Origin: Thermodesulfobacteriota bacterium
GTDB lineage: Bacteria > Desulfobacterota > GWC2-55-46
NCBI GenBank assembly: GCA_030583865.1
Contig: CP129479.1
Location: forward strand, 2,008,819-2,072,818
DNA length: 64,000 bases
Direction: 5' to 3'
Below are positions 43,403 to 51,956 of the stretch, piece by piece. Position 1 is the stretch's first letter. Every line of letters starts with the position of its first letter. Both the position numbers and the translations under genes were made by a program. Under the pieces are notes generated by a model. The model was not told the origin of the DNA, made no database searches, and saw only the letters and a list, made by a program, of their open reading frames with translations.

Positions 43403-43416
43403 CGTGCTTCGGCACG
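43403..43416 (+). other. UUCG-capped hairpin in the leader of the AbrB-like gene
   Basis: CGTGC-TTCG-GCACG, a stable tetraloop stem, lies in the predicted 5' leader 24 bases before the ATG. No Shine-Dalgarno is visible between it and the start codon (sequence ...ATCTATACCCATG). Confidence 0.5.
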
Positions 43417-43440
43417 CGCTTCAAAAACTCATCTATACCC

Positions 43441-43641
43441 ATGAAAGACAAGATAATAAAAATCGAGAAGGGCAAGGAAGGCGTCGTCCTCCCCGCTGAG
43501 TACCTGAGGTTTTTAGAGCTCATCCCAGGGGCCGAGGTGGAGGTCCTGCTTGACCGCGAAAAAAAAGAGATCATAGTCCGCCCGCTCCGCGGCGAGGACT
43601 TTATCGAGCACTTCAAGGACACGATGGAATCGATGGCATGA
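43441..43641 (+). CDS. AbrB/MazE-like DNA-binding protein
   Basis: 66 residues. The first 50 (IIKIEKGKEGVVLPAEYLRFLELIPGAEVEVLLDREKKEIIVRPL) match the SpoVT-AbrB swapped-hairpin fold, with VVLPAEYLRFLEL in place of the usual (I)TIPKEIREKLGL. In toxin-antitoxin pairs such a protein is the antitoxin and repressor, but the following gene codes for a cupin, not a PIN or MazF toxin. It overlaps that gene by four bases, so the two are translated together and may regulate themselves. Confidence 0.75.
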   Translation: MKDKIIKIEKGKEGVVLPAEYLRFLELIPGAEVEVLLDREKKEIIVRPLRGEDFIEHFKDTMESMA

Positions 43642-44084
43642 AGATATACAGGCTGCCGCAGCTCGCCGAAGCCCGCGAAGACGGGACGTACACCCTCGGC
43701 ATCGAGGAACTGAAGTCCAATGCGGTCTACATGGCATACGCAAGGCTCAGGCCCGGAGACGCGCCAAGGAAACTCGCCCCGCCGGACGGCAGGGAGGAAA
43801 TAATATTAGTTTTGAAGGGGAGCCTCCTCGTAAAGAGCGGCAAGACCTCCGTGCCGGTCGGCCCTGGCGAGGCCTTCCATGTCAAAGGTTCCGACAACAC
43901 CAGCCTTGAGAACAACGGCAGCGAGGACGCGGTCTATATCAGAGCAGGCGGCAGCGCCTTTAAGGCCGAGGAGGTGTTAAGGGAGGAGGCCATCGAGGCC
44001 CCCCCCGTAAACCAGGCCTTTGAGGCCGCACCCGAGGAAGGGGAGCCTGAATTCATAATAACCAGAGAGGGCTCAGGCGAGTAA
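43638..44084 (+). CDS. Small cupin-domain protein
   Basis: 148 residues, soluble. A single beta-barrel cupin is visible: REEIILVLKGSLLVKSGKTSVPVGPGEAFHVKGSDNTSLENNG. The usual metal-binding HXH is absent at the first motif (DGREEI), leaving one His in AFHVKG, so it may bind a ligand without catalysis. The last 35 residues are acidic. Coupled by a four-base overlap to the AbrB-like gene. Its ligand and role are unknown. Confidence 0.7.
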   Translation: MKIYRLPQLAEAREDGTYTLGIEELKSNAVYMAYARLRPGDAPRKLAPPDGREEIILVLKGSLLVKSGKTSVPVGPGEAFHVKGSDNTSLENNGSEDAVYIRAGGSAFKAEEVLREEAIEAPPVNQAFEAAPEEGEPEFIITREGSGE

Positions 44085-44234
44085 CCGCATAGGGCCGCGC
44101 CATTCCATCCTGACATTCTTTCCAGAAGCAGCCACTTCCAATTCCTGATGAGAGAAATTTCTAAAACCCGTGTGAGCGTTTCACGCGTTTTCAAGCATGG
44201 CCTCTGCCATTCCGGTACGCTGAGCGCAACGGGT

Positions 44235-44330
44235 CATTGCGAGGGACTTTAGTCCTGAAGCAATCCAATTTCTACTGCATTCGGATGAGATTGCCACGGA
44301 GCCAAGCTCCTCGATGACAGACTCATGCCC
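44235..44330. repeat. Repeat C, CATTGCGAG type
   Basis: CATTGCGAGGGACTTTAGTC with CTGAAGCAATCC on one arm and GATTGCCACGGAGCCAAGCT then CTCGATGACAG on the other. Lacks the outer AAGGTCTGATT arms. Confidence 0.65.
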
Positions 44331-44385
44331 TTAGTACGTGAACTACCCTGCGCCAAGAGCGCAGGGCGTCTTGCAAAAAACAGTA

Positions 44386-44474
44386 TGTCATTCTGAGCGC
44401 AGCGAAGGATCTCGTCTTTACAAACCGGCGGCTCATGTGATTCTTCGGTCGCTTGCGCTCCCTCAGAATGACAG
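44386..44474. repeat. Repeat C, CATTCTGAG type
   Basis: TGTCATTCTGAGCGCAGCGA with AGGATCTCG on the left arm and GATTCTTCGGTCGCTTGCGC then TCCCTCAGAATGACA on the right arm. Confidence 0.7.
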
Positions 44475-44605
44475 AAAAAAAATACTCTGAGGCGCTTTCT
44501 TGGCCGATTTTAAAGACCAGAGTATACGTTTGAAATGGTTTATGGTTCAAGAAGAACCGGCCGGCTTGCGGTAAATCGGGGGCTGGAGTTTGCGCGCGCG
44601 GGGGC

Positions 44606-45478
44606 TCAAGCCCCTTCTATTATTTCCACCACGCTCTCTTCCTGGCCGATGGCCATAATGTGAGCGCCGTGGCAGAAGCCTTTAAGCTCCCGCACCTGCC
44701 TTGACGCTATCTCTATGCCTTTTTTCAACTGGTCGGGCGCGGCCTCGAGCTCGTCTATAAGCCCCTGCGGCACGTGGACGCCCGGGACGTTGTTATTCAG
44801 GTAATGCGCCATCTTCGCGGACTTTAAAAGCAGTATCCCGCCGAGCACCTTGACCCCGCTTTTTCCCGCGCCTTCGAAAAACCTCTTGAACTTCTCCATG
44901 TCGAAGATGGCCTGGGTCTGGAAGAACCTGGCCCCGGACGCGACCTTTTTCTCGAATTTTATCCCCTCCGGCCCCCAGGGATTGGCCTCGGGCGCGACTA
45001 CAGCGCCGATATAGAAGTCAGTCTTTCCGCGCAGCTCCGTATCCTTCATGTTCCTGCCGCGGTTCAGGGTGTCTATGAGGCCCACGAGCTGGACAGAGTC
45101 CACGTCGAAGACGGCCTTTGCCTCCCTGTGGTCGCCGAAGGCGACATGGTCGCCGGTAAGTGCCAGTATGTTCCTCACCCCCAGGACCCACGCGCCCATG
45201 ATGTCCGACTGGAGCGCGAGCCTGTTCCTGTCCCTGCAGGTCATCTGGAAGACGGGGTCTATGCCCTCGTTAAGTAGGAGCACAGAGCAGGCAAGCGAAG
45301 AAAGGCGCATGACCGCCCTCTGGTTGTCCGTGACGTTCGCGGCGGCGATCCTGCCCTTCAAGAGCCTGGCCTTTCTCACGAACGCCCCGGTGTCCGTGCC
45401 CCTGGGCGGGCATATCTCGGCTGTTATGACGAACCTTCCTGATTCGAGCTCGTCTTTGAAGCGCGTCTTCGGTTCCAT
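44606..45478 (-). CDS. metF: Methylenetetrahydrofolate reductase MetF
   Basis: 290 residues from ATG 45478 (AGGTGA four bases upstream; the longer frame to 45529 has no support). The TIM-barrel flavoprotein shows VITAEICPPRGTD with the catalytic glutamate, VTDNQRAVMRLS, PVFQMTCRDRNRLALQSDI and NILALTGDH. It reduces methylene- to methyl-tetrahydrofolate for methionine synthesis or a one-carbon pathway. Separated from purQ by a repeat C copy, so perhaps a separate unit. Confidence 0.93.
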   Translation of the reverse strand: MEPKTRFKDELESGRFVITAEICPPRGTDTGAFVRKARLLKGRIAAANVTDNQRAVMRLSSLACSVLLLNEGIDPVFQMTCRDRNRLALQSDIMGAWVLGVRNILALTGDHVAFGDHREAKAVFDVDSVQLVGLIDTLNRGRNMKDTELRGKTDFYIGAVVAPEANPWGPEGIKFEKKVASGARFFQTQAIFDMEKFKRFFEGAGKSGVKVLGGILLLKSAKMAHYLNNNVPGVHVPQGLIDELEAAPDQLKKGIEIASRQVRELKGFCHGAHIMAIGQEESVVEIIEGA

Positions 45479-45524
45479 GTTCACCTGTTCTGATTCAAAA
45501 AAACCAGGATTAAATCGTGTATTC

Positions 45525-45611
45525 GTCATTGCGAGCGCGTGAGCCGAAGCCGCGAGCGAAGCGTGGCGGGAAGCAATGACAGCAAATGAGAATTAATCAG
45601 AGCTTCATTAA
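45525..45611. repeat. Repeat C, CATTGCGAG type, degenerate
   Basis: CATTGCGAGCGCGTGAGCCG, GCGAAGCGTGGCGGGAAGCA, then ATGACAGC...GAATTAATCAGAGCTTCATT. Fills the gap between metF and purQ. Confidence 0.65.
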
Positions 45612-45616
45612 GGAGT

Positions 45617-46309
45617 TTATGCCCTTACGCGGCCAAGTATCGACTCAAATACGCCCCTGCCGTCGAGCGAGCCCAGCTCGCCCTCAAGCGCCCTCTCCGG
45701 GTGCGGCATCATGCCGAGCACGTTCCCCTTCTCGTTCAAGATGCCCGCTATGTTTGAAATGGAGCCGTTGGGGTTTGCCGCGTCGCTAACGATGCCGTCC
45801 GGGGTCGAATACCTGAAGGCAACCCTGCCCTCCCCTTCGAGCCTCGCTATGGTCTCGGGGTCCGCGTAGTAGTTGCCGTCCGCGTGGGCTATGGGTATGT
45901 CCACGACCTGGCCGCCTGAGTAGCGGCTTGTGAAGCGCGATTCATTGTTCTCCACCCTTAAATGGGTGTGCTCGCAGATGAACTTAAGTCCCTTGTTCCG
46001 CATGAGCACGCCCGGAAGGAGGCCGGTTTCGGTCAGAATCTGGAAGCCGTTGCAGATGCCTATTACGAGGCCCCCTTTTTTAGCGAACGAGACGACCTCG
46101 TTCATGACCGGCGAAAAGCTCGCGATCGCGCCGGTGCGGAGGTAGTCGCCGTAGGAAAAGCCGCCCGGCAGTATGACGCAGTCGAAGCCATCGAGGCTCG
46201 TGGACTTGTGCCAGACGTATTCGGCCTCCTGGCCGAATACGTGCTTTACGGCGTGGTAGCAGTCGTGGTCGCAGTTGGACCCGGGGAAAACGATTATACC
46301 GAACTTCAT
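45617..46309 (-). CDS. purQ: Phosphoribosylformylglycinamidine synthase glutaminase subunit PurQ
   Basis: 230 residues. Class I glutaminase: nucleophile C86 in GICNGFQIL and the His-Glu pair in MMPHPERA near the end. It supplies ammonia to PurL in purine synthesis, together with PurS. The N-terminus [19 protein letters not shown] is typical. Lies 220 bases downstream of purS, the gap being filled by nested repeats. Confidence 0.96.
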   Translation of the reverse strand: MKFGIIVFPGSNCDHDCYHAVKHVFGQEAEYVWHKSTSLDGFDCVILPGGFSYGDYLRTGAIASFSPVMNEVVSFAKKGGLVIGICNGFQILTETGLLPGVLMRNKGLKFICEHTHLRVENNESRFTSRYSGGQVVDIPIAHADGNYYADPETIARLEGEGRVAFRYSTPDGIVSDAANPNGSISNIAGILNEKGNVLGMMPHPERALEGELGSLDGRGVFESILGRVRA

Positions 46310-46366
46310 AAATTCCCTTCATCTCGCATACCTGCCATACGGGGCCGGTATGCGCTTTTCTATTCA

Positions 46367-46543
46367 AGGCAGCCTCTAAAAAACAGGGGAAGGTCTAATT
46401 AATTCGCAAACGCTGTCATTCTGAGCGAAGCGAAGAATCTCGTATTTAGGTAATTCAGCAAGTTACGAGATTCTTCGGTCGCTTTTACGCTCCCTCAGAA
46501 TGACAGAAACGGAACTGATCAGACCTTCCTTAGAGGGTTGCCT
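46367..46543. repeat. Composite: repeat C nested between the two ends of repeat A
   Basis: The left end AGGCAGCCTCTAAAAAAC (46367-46384) and right end TAGAGGGTTGCCT (46531-46543) are repeat A ends. The whole centre is a repeat C unit (GGGGAAGGTCTAATTAATTC ... GAACTGATCAGACCTTCC). The right end also codes for the last residues and stop of PurS. Confidence 0.75.
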
Positions 46544-46778
46544 CCAGCTCTATCCTGTAGTTCTCTATCACCGTGTTTGCGAGGAGCTTCTCGCACATCT
46601 CGCGGAGCCTCTTCTCTGCCGCTTCCGGCGAAGCACCGTCAAGCTCCACCTCCATGAACTTCCCGACCCTTACGTCCTGCACTTCATCGAAGCCCATCGA
46701 GCCCAGCGCGCCCATAACCGCCTTGCCCTGCGGGTCGAGTACGCCCTTCTTGAGCGTCACGTATACCTTCGCCCTCAT
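46530..46778 (-). CDS. purS: Phosphoribosylformylglycinamidine synthase subunit PurS
   Basis: 82 residues starting [20 protein letters not shown], with the typical [18 protein letters not shown] and [18 protein letters not shown]. It bridges PurQ and PurL. The ATG at 46778 overlaps the purC stop by four bases. The final codons GAG GCA ACC CTC TAA coincide with a repeat A end. Confidence 0.95.
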   Translation of the reverse strand: MRAKVYVTLKKGVLDPQGKAVMGALGSMGFDEVQDVRVGKFMEVELDGASPEAAEKRLREMCEKLLANTVIENYRIELEATL

Positions 46779-47479
46779 TCCATCACCTTCCTCAGGACCT
46801 CCTGGTAGGCCTCGCCGACCTTGCCGAGGTCCCTCCTGAACCTGTCCTTGTCGAGCTTCTCGCGCGTCTTCTTGTCCCAGAGCCTGCATCCGTCCGGGGT
46901 TATCTCGTCGCCCAGAAGCACCTCTCCCTTGTGCTCGCCGAACTCGAGCTTGAAATCCACCAGTATTATACCCCTCTCGTCGAAAAACCGGGAGAGTATT
47001 TCGTTTATCCTGAGCGCGGCCACTGACATTTCCTTGAGCTCGGCGTCGGTCGCCCACCCGAAGGCCCTGGCGTGGTACTCGTTTATCATGGGGTCGCCGA
47101 GCGGGTCGCTCTTGTAGAAGAACTCGACGATGGGCTCGCTCAAGGCCGTCCCCTCCTCTATGCCGAGCCTCTTTGAAAGGCTTCCGGCGATGAGGTTCCT
47201 TACGACCACCTCGACCGGGATTATGCGGAGCCTTTTAACCAGCATCTCCCTGTCGTTCAACTGCTCGACGAAATGGGTCTTTACGCCGTTGGATTCGAGC
47301 ATCTTGAAGATGGCCGATGATATCTTGTTATTGAGGACGCCCTTCTCCTCGATAACGCCTTTTTTCTTCCCGTCAAAGGCGGTCGCCTCGTCCTTGAAAT
47401 ACTGTATCAGCAGGTCCTTGTCATCCGTGGAGTACAGGACCTTCGCCTTGCCCTCGTAAAGTTTTTCGCGCTTTTCCAT
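46775..47479 (-). CDS. purC: SAICAR synthetase PurC
   Basis: 234 residues from ATG 47479, which has GGAGGGGGC just upstream; an ATG at 47491 is less likely. Family segments [46 protein letters not shown] and [14 protein letters not shown] are all present. Adds aspartate to CAIR in purine synthesis. Coupled to purS; its upstream neighbour is now an mrr gene. Confidence 0.97.
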   Translation of the reverse strand: MEKREKLYEGKAKVLYSTDDKDLLIQYFKDEATAFDGKKKGVIEEKGVLNNKISSAIFKMLESNGVKTHFVEQLNDREMLVKRLRIIPVEVVVRNLIAGSLSKRLGIEEGTALSEPIVEFFYKSDPLGDPMINEYHARAFGWATDAELKEMSVAALRINEILSRFFDERGIILVDFKLEFGEHKGEVLLGDEITPDGCRLWDKKTREKLDKDRFRRDLGKVGEAYQEVLRKVME

Positions 47480-47493
47480 AGCCCCCTCCAAAT

Positions 47494-48402
47494 CTATTCT
47501 TCTGCAAAGTAATCTGAGTCTATTTTCTTAACATCGTAGGATGCAATCCTTGAAACACCCACATCGTAATCCATCATTAATTGGGATAATGACTCGCCGT
47601 CGATTAAAACTATTTTCGTATCGATACGAGCGGCATAATCGAGGGCCTCTCTGGAAAAATCCGAGGTGGTAATGAAAATCCCCTTTTTTGCTCTAACTCC
47701 TTGCAATGCTCCGGCAAACTTCTGTATTTCTGGGCGACCGACTGTGGACTCCCATCTCTTTGCTTGTAAATAAATAGCATCCAATCCGAGCTTATCCTCT
47801 TTGATTATTCCGTCAATGCCTCCGTCTCCGCTCTTTCCCACAGCGCTTCCAGCATCTTTTCTGGAGCCGCCGTAACCCATTTTGACAAGTAATTCGACAA
47901 CTGTTTTTTCAAAAAAAGATGGGGAGCTATTTTTAACTTTTGTCAATAATTCAAATGCCAAATCTTGTCTGATTTTTTGATAACTATGTTCAAAGACTTC
48001 TTCAGGAGTTTGCCCGTCCGCTCCTGTTTCAATTGCATCAACTTCGTTTATACCGACCTTTGTACTTCTAAATTCAAGAAATTCCGGGAATTGCTTCAAA
48101 AACTTAATATTGATATACTCCGGGTTTTGCTTGACCACATCCAAACCGCTATTGGTTATTTTGAAGCAGCCTCTTTTTGTATATTCGATCAGGCCAGCTT
48201 TTTTCAAATAAGAACGCGCCCAGCCAACCCTGTTTGCAAAAACACCTTGTTGGCCGCTGGGCAACATCTCTTCCAATTCATCATCAGAAAGGCTGAAGCA
48301 TTTTGCGAGGTATTCTCTCGCGTCGCTTATAGTATGCTCTTGCTTATCGCCGGCATATTTCAAGAAAGGGAACATTATGCTCTGGAAATCAGGAATTGGC
48401 AT
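47494..48402 (-). CDS. mrr: Mrr-type restriction endonuclease (type IV)
   Basis: 302 residues. An N-terminal winged-helix domain (about 1-95) is followed by a catalytic PD-(D/E)XK domain (about 160-290): [33 protein letters not shown] (D197) and the QXK motif YLQAKRW (213-215), then [14 protein letters not shown]. Mrr enzymes cut foreign modified DNA. The gene is clearly AT-richer and uses different codons than its neighbours. It begins inside the last 14 bases of purB and ends 15 bases before purC, so it was inserted into the purine operon and is probably read from it. Confidence 0.92.
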   Translation of the reverse strand: MPIPDFQSIMFPFLKYAGDKQEHTISDAREYLAKCFSLSDDELEEMLPSGQQGVFANRVGWARSYLKKAGLIEYTKRGCFKITNSGLDVVKQNPEYINIKFLKQFPEFLEFRSTKVGINEVDAIETGADGQTPEEVFEHSYQKIRQDLAFELLTKVKNSSPSFFEKTVVELLVKMGYGGSRKDAGSAVGKSGDGGIDGIIKEDKLGLDAIYLQAKRWESTVGRPEIQKFAGALQGVRAKKGIFITTSDFSREALDYAARIDTKIVLIDGESLSQLMMDYDVGVSRIASYDVKKIDSDYFAEE

Positions 48403-49699
48403 CTTTCTTCCCGAAGGTCCTCTTGAAGATATAGTCGACGTGCTTCAAATACGGCTTTATGTCGAAAGAGGACTCTATCTCCTTCTCCGTAAGATAGCCC
48501 CTCACTTCATCGTCGTCCATGAGTATGGATTTGAAGTCCCCGAGCCCTTCCCAGACCTTCATGGCGTTTCTCTGCACTATGGCGTAAGCCTCTTCCCTGA
48601 TTACGCCCTTGTCGACGAGCTTAAGGAGCACCTTCTGCGAAAATACGATTCCCTTCAGCCTGTCGATATTTTCCATCATGTTCGCCGGGTATACGACAAG
48701 GTCCCTTACGAGGCCCGTGGCCCTCGAAAGCATGAAGTCGACGAGTATCGTCGCATCCGGCGCTATTACCCGCTCTACCGACGAATGGCTTATGTCCCTC
48801 TCGTGCCAGAGCGGGATGTTCTCTATGGCGCTCACGGAATATCCGCGCACAAGCCTCGCAAGCCCGGTCAGGTTTTCCGAGAGTATGGGGTTTCTCTTGT
48901 GAGGCATGGCGGACGAGCCCTTCTGCCCCTTGGTGAAAGGCTCCTCAGCCTCCAGGACCTCCGTCCTCTGGAGGTGCCGTATCTCGACCGCGAACTTCTC
49001 TATGGACGACGCGATGATGGCGAGCGTGGAGAAGAACTCCGCGTGCCTGTCCCTGTGGACGACCTGGGTTGCGACCGTCTCGGGCTTCAAGCCGAGCTTC
49101 TTGAGGGTATACTTCTCCACCCTCGGGTCTATCTGCGAGAAGGTGCCGACCGCGCCGGAGAGCTTGCCGTAGGAGATTACCTCCCTTGCCCGCTCCATCC
49201 GTTCGAGGTTCCTCCCCATCTCGTCATACCAGAGGGCCATCTTGAGGCCGAAGGTCGTGGGCTCCGCGTGTATGCCGTGCGAGCGGCCCATCATGGGGGT
49301 CGTCTTGTGCTCGAATGCCTTCTTTTCAAGCGCCGCCATGAGGCCCTTTATGTCGGCTATTATCAGGTCTGCGGATTCCCTCAAAAGGAGCGCGAGAGAG
49401 GTGTCAAGGACATCCGACGAGGTAAGCCCCATGTGTATGAAGCGCGAGTCAGGCCCGACGAACTCGGCAACCGATGTAAGAAAGGCGATTACGTCGTGCT
49501 TTACCGTCCTCTCTATCTCGTCGATGCGCGCGACGTTGAAATCCGCTTTCTTTTTGATTACTTCCAGGGATTTTCTCGGGATCTTCCCGAGCCTTTCCCA
49601 GGCCTCGCAGGCCGCGATCTCCACCTCGAGCCACTTCCGGAACCTGTTCTCAGGCTCCCATATGCGGCCCATCTCCTTCCTCGTGTACCTCTCTATCAC
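48389..49699 (-). CDS. purB: Adenylosuccinate lyase PurB
   Basis: 436 residues from GTG 49699, which has AGGGG seven bases upstream; the longer frame to 49762 would exceed the family length. Signature GSSAMPHKRNP (261-271), catalytic histidine H141 in GRSHGIHAEP and MGLTSSDVLDTS (90-101). It splits SAICAR and adenylosuccinate in purine synthesis. Head of purB-mrr-purC-purS-purQ. Confidence 0.96.
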   Translation of the reverse strand: MIERYTRKEMGRIWEPENRFRKWLEVEIAACEAWERLGKIPRKSLEVIKKKADFNVARIDEIERTVKHDVIAFLTSVAEFVGPDSRFIHMGLTSSDVLDTSLALLLRESADLIIADIKGLMAALEKKAFEHKTTPMMGRSHGIHAEPTTFGLKMALWYDEMGRNLERMERAREVISYGKLSGAVGTFSQIDPRVEKYTLKKLGLKPETVATQVVHRDRHAEFFSTLAIIASSIEKFAVEIRHLQRTEVLEAEEPFTKGQKGSSAMPHKRNPILSENLTGLARLVRGYSVSAIENIPLWHERDISHSSVERVIAPDATILVDFMLSRATGLVRDLVVYPANMMENIDRLKGIVFSQKVLLKLVDKGVIREEAYAIVQRNAMKVWEGLGDFKSILMDDDEVRGYLTEKEIESSFDIKPYLKHVDYIFKRTFGKKDANS

Positions 49700-49843
49700 C
49701 TTGAAACCCCTGCGGATGGAATGAAAAAAATTAATATACCAGAAGGGGACGGCCCAATACAAGAGGGATATGAAAGGGAGTTTTCCGATTTTGGGTAGGG
49801 TTGGAAGGCTGCGAGCCGGACAGGATTCAGCCCCAGGCCGGGC

Positions 49844-50485
49844 TCAGCTCCCCTCCCCGGCCTGCCTTTTCGCCTTGTTCCTCTTCAACCTGAATATCTC
49901 TTCCCTCTCCCTTTCCTCGAGCACGCGCTCTATGTATTTTATCCTGTCCTTTATGGAAGGGAGTATTACCTCGCTTATGGCGTTTATCTTACGGGAGTCC
50001 GAGCGTATGACCTCGCCTATGCGGGTTAGCCTTATCTCACGCGAGGCAATCTTTACGATAAGCTCCGTCGCGGCCTCGAACTCTTTTGCCGCGTCGAGCA
50101 CCTCGGCCCTTTCGCCGAGCGGGGAAATGTCCCGCGCCTCAAGCGACCTCGTGAGGCTCACCTCGTCTATCTCGGGTATGAATATGCCCCATATGTTCCT
50201 GGCCTTTATGCTCAAGGGCACGCTCCTTTTCGAGGCATGGGCAAACGATTCTATCGACGCTCCGTCTATGGCCCTCGCGCGCTCTACCCGCCTCTGGGCG
50301 TCGGCAAGGAGATTGTTCAACTCTTCGCGCATTCTTATCGATTCGTCAACGATGCCGAAGAACTCCTTCATGAGCGCTTCGCGCTTGCTCTTAAGGAGTT
50401 CCAGGCCCTTGCCTATGACCTCGTACCTCCGCCGGAGGGCCATGAACTGCTCACGGGTCGGCGCGCTCTTTTCGAGTACCGCCAT
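49844..50485 (-). CDS. atpD: V/A-type ATP synthase subunit D (central stalk)
   Basis: 213 residues of two long helices, starting with PTREQFMALRRRYEVIGKGLELLKSKREALM and ending with a matching helix rich in R and E (INAISEVILPSIKDRIKYIERVLEEREREE). This is the rotor shaft linking the A3B3 head to the membrane ring. The last gene of the operon; it starts one base after the subunit B stop. Confidence 0.93.
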   Translation of the reverse strand: MAVLEKSAPTREQFMALRRRYEVIGKGLELLKSKREALMKEFFGIVDESIRMREELNNLLADAQRRVERARAIDGASIESFAHASKRSVPLSIKARNIWGIFIPEIDEVSLTRSLEARDISPLGERAEVLDAAKEFEAATELIVKIASREIRLTRIGEVIRSDSRKINAISEVILPSIKDRIKYIERVLEEREREEIFRLKRNKAKRQAGEGS

Positions 50486-51838
50486 CTATTTTCTCCTTGC
50501 CACTGCCTCCCTCTCGGGCACGGCCTTAAGGAGCTCAAGCCCGAGGTCCAGTGTCTCGTCAATCGAGCGGTCTTCCCAGCCCTGGCCCACAAACCTCTTT
50601 TCGAACTCGTCGGAGAAAGAGAGGTATCTCCTGTCAAGGTCAGAGAGCCCCTCCTCGCCGACAATGGTCACGAGCCTCCTTACGTCGATGCCCCTTGCGT
50701 AGGCCGAATAGAGCTGGTCGGCTATGGTCCTGTGCCCGTCCCTCGTCTTCCCCTTCCCTATGCCGAGGTTCATGAGCCTCGAAAGGCACGGGAGTACGTC
50801 TATGGGCGGGTATATCCCTTTCCTGTGCAAGGCCCTGCTCAAGACTATCTGCCCCTCGGTGATGTAGCCTGTAAGGTCGGGTATGGGGTGCGTTATGTCG
50901 TCGTCAGGCATGGTTAATATGGGCATGAGCGTCACGGAGCCCTTGCCGCCCTTGAGCCTCCCTGCCCTCTCGTAGAGGGTCGCAAGGTCGGTGTACATGT
51001 AGCCTGGGTAGCTCCGTCTTCCGGGGATCTCCTCGCGCGCGCTCCCTATCTCCCGTAGCGATTCGCAGTATGATGTCATGTCGGTAAGGACCACCATCAC
51101 GTGAAAACCGCGCTCGAAGGCGAGGTACTCGGCTACCGTTAGCGCTATACGAGGCGTAAAGAGCCTTTCTATGGTCGGGTCGTTCACCTGGTTTATGAAG
51201 GCGATCGTCCGCTCAAGCGCCCCCGCCTCCTCAAGCGACCTCCTGAAAAAGAAGCTCTCCCTCGATGTTATGCCCATTGCGCCGAGTATGACGGCGAACT
51301 CTTCCGCCTCCGCGACCCTTGCTTGCCTCACTATCTGAAGGGCCAGCTCCTTTGCCGGGAGCCCGGCGCCCGAGAATATCGGGAGCTTCTGCCCTCTTAC
51401 GAGCGTATTGAGCCCGTCTATCGCGGAGATGCCGGTCTGGACGAAAAAGTCCGGCTTCTCGCGCGCGGCCGGGTTCATGGGAAGGCCGTTTATGTCCTTG
51501 TACTCGTCAGGCACGATGGGCGGCAGGCCGTCTATGGGCTCGCCGAAGCCGTTAAGCACCCTGCCGAAGAGGTCCATCGAGACGCCTACCCTCGCCGTCT
51601 CGCCGGTCGGCAGCACGCTCGACTCGTCCGAGTCTATGCCGGAGGTACCCTCGAGCACCTGTATGACGGCCCTCTCCCCCATTAGCTGGAGTATCTGCCC
51701 GGTCCTCTGCTCGCCCTCGGGGAGGTCGACGACGCACATCTCGCCGAGGCTCCCCCTTGTCATCCTGTCCACGAATATGAGCGGGCCTGATATGGTCGCC
51801 AGCGTCCGGTACTGTCTTTTTATGAGGTCTAATGACAT
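50486..51838 (-). CDS. atpB: V/A-type ATP synthase subunit B
   Basis: 450 residues; non-catalytic nucleotide-binding subunit. The Walker A position is degenerate ([12 protein letters not shown]), as expected for B, and the family segments [62 protein letters not shown] and [11 protein letters not shown] are visible. Gap to subunit A is 118 bases and holds a repeat E copy. Confidence 0.97.
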   Translation of the reverse strand: MSLDLIKRQYRTLATISGPLIFVDRMTRGSLGEMCVVDLPEGEQRTGQILQLMGERAVIQVLEGTSGIDSDESSVLPTGETARVGVSMDLFGRVLNGFGEPIDGLPPIVPDEYKDINGLPMNPAAREKPDFFVQTGISAIDGLNTLVRGQKLPIFSGAGLPAKELALQIVRQARVAEAEEFAVILGAMGITSRESFFFRRSLEEAGALERTIAFINQVNDPTIERLFTPRIALTVAEYLAFERGFHVMVVLTDMTSYCESLREIGSAREEIPGRRSYPGYMYTDLATLYERAGRLKGGKGSVTLMPILTMPDDDITHPIPDLTGYITEGQIVLSRALHRKGIYPPIDVLPCLSRLMNLGIGKGKTRDGHRTIADQLYSAYARGIDVRRLVTIVGEEGLSDLDRRYLSFSDEFEKRFVGQGWEDRSIDETLDLGLELLKAVPEREAVARRK

Positions 51839-51863
51839 GGTAACCTCTATTGCTATAAATCTT

Positions 51864-51922
51864 CCCTCCCTCGATGAGAGGGGAGGTTTGGAGATACTCC
51901 GGAGCTTCCTGCGGGGAGGTTC
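51864..51922. repeat. Repeat E between ATP synthase A and B genes
   Basis: CCCTCCCTCGATGAGAGGGG, then AGGTTTGGAGATACTCCGGA and GCTTCCTGCGGGGAGGTTC: the inverted, diverged form of 40888-40947. It separates two otherwise closely packed subunit genes. Confidence 0.65.
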
Positions 51923-51956
51923 TTAAAGAGGTTCCTTGGAGATTCTTCCCGCGTTC

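Larger units (their letters stand above)
42964..43440. other. 477-base gap before the AbrB-like gene
   Basis: Holds repeat B (42977-43095), the promoter at 43355-43384 and a small hairpin at 43403-43416. Between 43100 and 43350 there is a 69-codon open frame (43141-43350) with no family resemblance, not accepted as a gene. Confidence 0.6.
44085..44605. other. 521-base gap with two repeat C copies
   Basis: No gene seen. It contains repeat C copies at 44235-44330 (CATTGCGAG type) and 44386-44474 (CATTCTGAG type). The rest shows nothing I recognise. Confidence 0.65.

Noticed and set aside
43638-44084. Cupin gene as a classical toxin of a toxin-antitoxin pair
   Set aside because: No PIN, MazF or RelE features; only the gene layout suggests it, so it is kept as a hypothesis, not a call.
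36163-46530. Possible CRISPR array from the recurring CATTCTGAG/CATTGCGAG units
   Set aside because: Copies are far apart, each is an inverted repeat, and there are no regular spacers or cas genes.
48377-49798. 473-codon open frame on the plus strand opposite purB
   Set aside because: Fully antisense to a well-supported PurB; the composition is odd (many H, R, Y, L) and no motif is seen.
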